From Candidatus Poribacteria bacterium (GTDB lineage Bacteria; Poribacteria; WGA-4E; WGA-3G): 51,643 bases of DNA. Below are positions 49,833 through 51,643 of the stretch, one piece after another. Position numbers and translations under genes: made by a program. The stretch spans positions 1-51,643 of the forward strand of contig JAAXHD010000202.1 in the NCBI GenBank assembly GCA_012271015.1. The letters run 5' to 3'. The notes beneath the pieces are model-generated. The model was not told where the DNA came from. It did no database searches and worked only from the letters and a program-made list of their open reading frames with translations. The first letter of the stretch is position 1. Each line of letters starts with the position of its first letter.

Positions 49833-50498
49833 ATGGCAAAGAACTTGACAGGTAGACAACGCGAGATTTTCACCTATATTCAGACGCGTATCAAGGAAGG
49901 TTACCCACCGACGATTCGTGAGATAGGTCGCCAATTTGGCTTTTCTGAGAAAGCGGCACATGACCATCTCAATGCCCTTGAGAAAAAAAGGTATATCAGC
50001 CGGGAGGATGGTAAGCCACGCGCAATTTCGATTTTAAAAGAGGCAGACCCGAAGCTTGAAACCAGCAAATGGCTGGAAGGACAGAACGCAAATCTTGCTT
50101 TGGCGGAAGTGCCACGGAATGTTACTGAGATTCCGATCTTTGGACGTGTAGCGGCAGGCGAACCGCTCCTCGCATCGCAGAATATAGAAGGAACCCTTCC
50201 AATGCCGACGCGCATGCTTAACGATTATGAGTGCTTTGCACTTCGTATTATCGGATCGAGCATGATCGGTGTTGGAATTCTGGACGGTGATTTTGTCGTT
50301 GTTAGAAGGCAATCAAATGCCGACCCAGGTGATATCGTCGTAGCACTGGTTGAGGACGAAGCAACGGTAAAACGCTTCTTTATCGATGGCGACCGAGTCC
50401 GGTTGCAACCGGAAAATCCAGCGATTGAACCGAGCATCTTCGATGTCAAGGATGTAATGATACTCGGTAAAGTCATCGGTCTTCATCGAGAATTATAG
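49833..50498 (+). CDS. lexA: LexA repressor
   Basis: 221 residues from the ATG at 49833, with AGGAG nine bases upstream. Residues 1-65 form the winged-helix DNA-binding domain (LTGRQREIFTYIQTRIKEGY then PPTIREIGRQFGFSEKAAHDHL). The peptidase part has the self-cleavage site VAAGEP (Ala108-Gly109), the catalytic serine in IIGSSMIG (Ser143) and the lysine in TVKRFF (Lys180). It represses SOS genes until RecA-stimulated self-cleavage. It is divergent from the redoxin gene, and uvrB is 4.7 kb away. Confidence 0.97.
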   Translation: MAKNLTGRQREIFTYIQTRIKEGYPPTIREIGRQFGFSEKAAHDHLNALEKKRYISREDGKPRAISILKEADPKLETSKWLEGQNANLALAEVPRNVTEIPIFGRVAAGEPLLASQNIEGTLPMPTRMLNDYECFALRIIGSSMIGVGILDGDFVVVRRQSNADPGDIVVALVEDEATVKRFFIDGDRVRLQPENPAIEPSIFDVKDVMILGKVIGLHREL

Positions 50499-50568
50499 CA
50501 ACATCCTACATCCGACACCACAACTATATGGGCAGAACGAGATGTCTGCCCATTATCTCCTGAAAATT

Positions 50569-51384
50569 TTATTTTTCATCCAGAAAACCGGTCAATTCGT
50601 GCAGATGAGAGAGTTGAACATCCACCATAGAAAGATCTGGACACGGTTTCATCTGATCTCCAACAAGCCACGCAGTCCACATGCCAGCATTCTTACCGCC
50701 AACCATATCTGCAGGATAACTATCCCCAACGTAGATCGCTTGATCCGGTGCAACTCCTAATTCCGACAAAGCCGCTTCAAATATGCGAGCGTCCGGCTTC
50801 GCTATCCCTAAAACTGTAGAGTCTATAATTACCTCAAGCAAGGGTGATAGTCCATACTCATCACACCACCCTCGAGTGTTCCCAAAGTTATTACTAATCA
50901 CTGCCAGTTGATAGGTGTCGTGCAGTGTTTCAAGCCATCGCCGATTCTCTGCGAGGCTTTTAGCGGCACCTTCACAGAACCAATCAACGTACTCGTCTTT
51001 CATCTTCTCGCTCAACCCCAACCGCTTATAAATTCCCACTGCAATCGCCTCGGCAGTCTCCCGCAAAGTACAACGTGCTGCATATTCAGACGCGACCGCT
51101 CCAATCGGCAGCATTGAACCATCTTGGTAAGACAACTTAATAGAAGAATCCTGCTTTCGCAAACGCGATGCCACGGTGCTCACAGCGTCTTGGTAAGACC
51201 ACTCAATAGAAGGATCACCGAATGCGAATTCTGTTATCGTTGCTTTATCCGCTTCGTCAAACGCTTCACGCGTAATTTCCGGATGCCTTTCTTGGATAAA
51301 CTGATATGTTCGTTCCAACCAATGAATGCCATTCCCGTCTAAAGTTCCGCCAAAATCAAATACCAATGCGCGGATGTCCTTCAT
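50569..51384 (-). CDS. HAD superfamily hydrolase with a tandem duplication in the cap
   Basis: 271 residues. Motif I is ALVFDFGGTLDGNG, with glycine in place of the usual second aspartate, as in one large HAD subgroup; motif II is ISNNFG, motif III lysine in GIAKPDARIFEAAL and motif IV GDSYPADMVGGKNAG. A helical cap lies at about residues 20-130, where a 22-residue spaced repeat SIEWSYQDA / SIKLSYQDG occurs (66 bp apart in DNA). It is probably a small-molecule phosphatase; the missing aspartate may change the reaction. ATG 51384 follows GGGAG. Confidence 0.85.
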   Translation of the reverse strand: MKDIRALVFDFGGTLDGNGIHWLERTYQFIQERHPEITREAFDEADKATITEFAFGDPSIEWSYQDAVSTVASRLRKQDSSIKLSYQDGSMLPIGAVASEYAARCTLRETAEAIAVGIYKRLGLSEKMKDEYVDWFCEGAAKSLAENRRWLETLHDTYQLAVISNNFGNTRGWCDEYGLSPLLEVIIDSTVLGIAKPDARIFEAALSELGVAPDQAIYVGDSYPADMVGGKNAGMWTAWLVGDQMKPCPDLSMVDVQLSHLHELTGFLDEK

Positions 51385-51464
51385 TCAGTCTCCCTTTTTA
51401 TTCTTTTATATTTAAACATACTAAAGTTTGGACAATTTCACTTCATCATCAATCATCAGGAGAC

Positions 51465-51643
51465 CTGTAGGTTGGGTTGAGCGGGAAAACTCACTCCCCT
51501 CTTGTCCCTACCGAAACGCTCATCTGCAAAGACACTTGGCCTGTCAACAGATACAGCGAAACCCAACACAGCCACCGATGCCAGAAACATAGCGGTGGGT
51601 TTCACTCAAACTGTGGACGGTCAGGGCTCCCCTCGTCGTTTGA
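51465..51643. repeat. MITE-related repeat core, cut by window edge
   Basis: Starts CTGTAGGTTGGGTTGAGCGG, matching the left arm of the elements at 3593 and 45252, and contains GCGAAACCCAACACA (about 51553-51568) and GTGGGTTTCACTC (about 51594-51606). Other parts differ, so it is a related but separate member. The rest lies beyond the window. Confidence 0.6.

Overview
This window reads as part of the chromosome of an uncultured Gram-negative bacterium. Signal-peptide lipoproteins, two PorV/PorQ-type outer-membrane barrels, a Wza-like polysaccharide export protein and a class A penicillin-binding protein all point to a diderm envelope. The mix of a PhyH dioxygenase, a formylglycine-enzyme-like protein, an enolase-superfamily enzyme, DUF6807 and metal-dependent amidohydrolase genes, plus very dense intergenic repeats, resembles Candidatus Poribacteria or a neighbouring PVC-like environmental lineage. 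That placement is an inference from gene style, not from a marker gene.

Layout. 1-3.9 kb: a Uma2 endonuclease cut by the window edge, a DUF6807 gene, a PuuD-like amidotransferase, a PorV-like barrel and a 297-bp MITE-like element. 3.9-6.6 kb: an N6-adenine methylase/nuclease gene of the type ISP kind, split in two with a central part missing. 6.7-16.9 kb: polysaccharide export, a zinc-ribbon protein, an amidohydrolase coupled to a UPF0104 flippase-like protein, an MFS transporter, a second PorV-like barrel, a PhyH and FGE-like pair behind a perfect consensus promoter, and an enolase-superfamily enzyme. 16.9-19.3 kb: an mrr-hicA-hicB cluster and an ADP-ribosylglycohydrolase. 19.7-22.6 kb: lipoproteins, an ELM1-like protein and a decayed Cache-domain lipoprotein. 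22.8-37.5 kb: a plus-strand run with a DegT aminotransferase, a DCC-lipase maturation factor fusion, an IMPase, a cyclase, cca, an M50 protease, scpA-scpB-thrC, xylA, cstA and an unknown membrane protein. 37.9-51.4 kb: two coupled M16 proteases with an isochorismatase-fold hydrolase, a rubredoxin-like protein, uvrB, an HhH-fold protein, a penicillin-binding protein, a redoxin, divergent lexA and a HAD hydrolase.

Genes that appear to work together: scpA-scpB (chromosome segregation) with thrC overlapping scpB; the M16 catalytic and non-catalytic subunits; hicA/hicB with the Mrr nuclease; lexA and uvrB as SOS functions, though no operator common to both is visible.

The most unusual feature is the repeat content. 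At least eight short dispersed families fill the gaps. One of them is a modular element made of a small head hairpin, a variable middle, and a tail that is itself a Shine-Dalgarno sequence with an AT-rich spacer. Its tail sits directly against the start codons of several unrelated genes, so these genes seem to take their translation leader from a dispersed repeat. I found no tRNA, rRNA, CRISPR array, phage or complete transposase gene.
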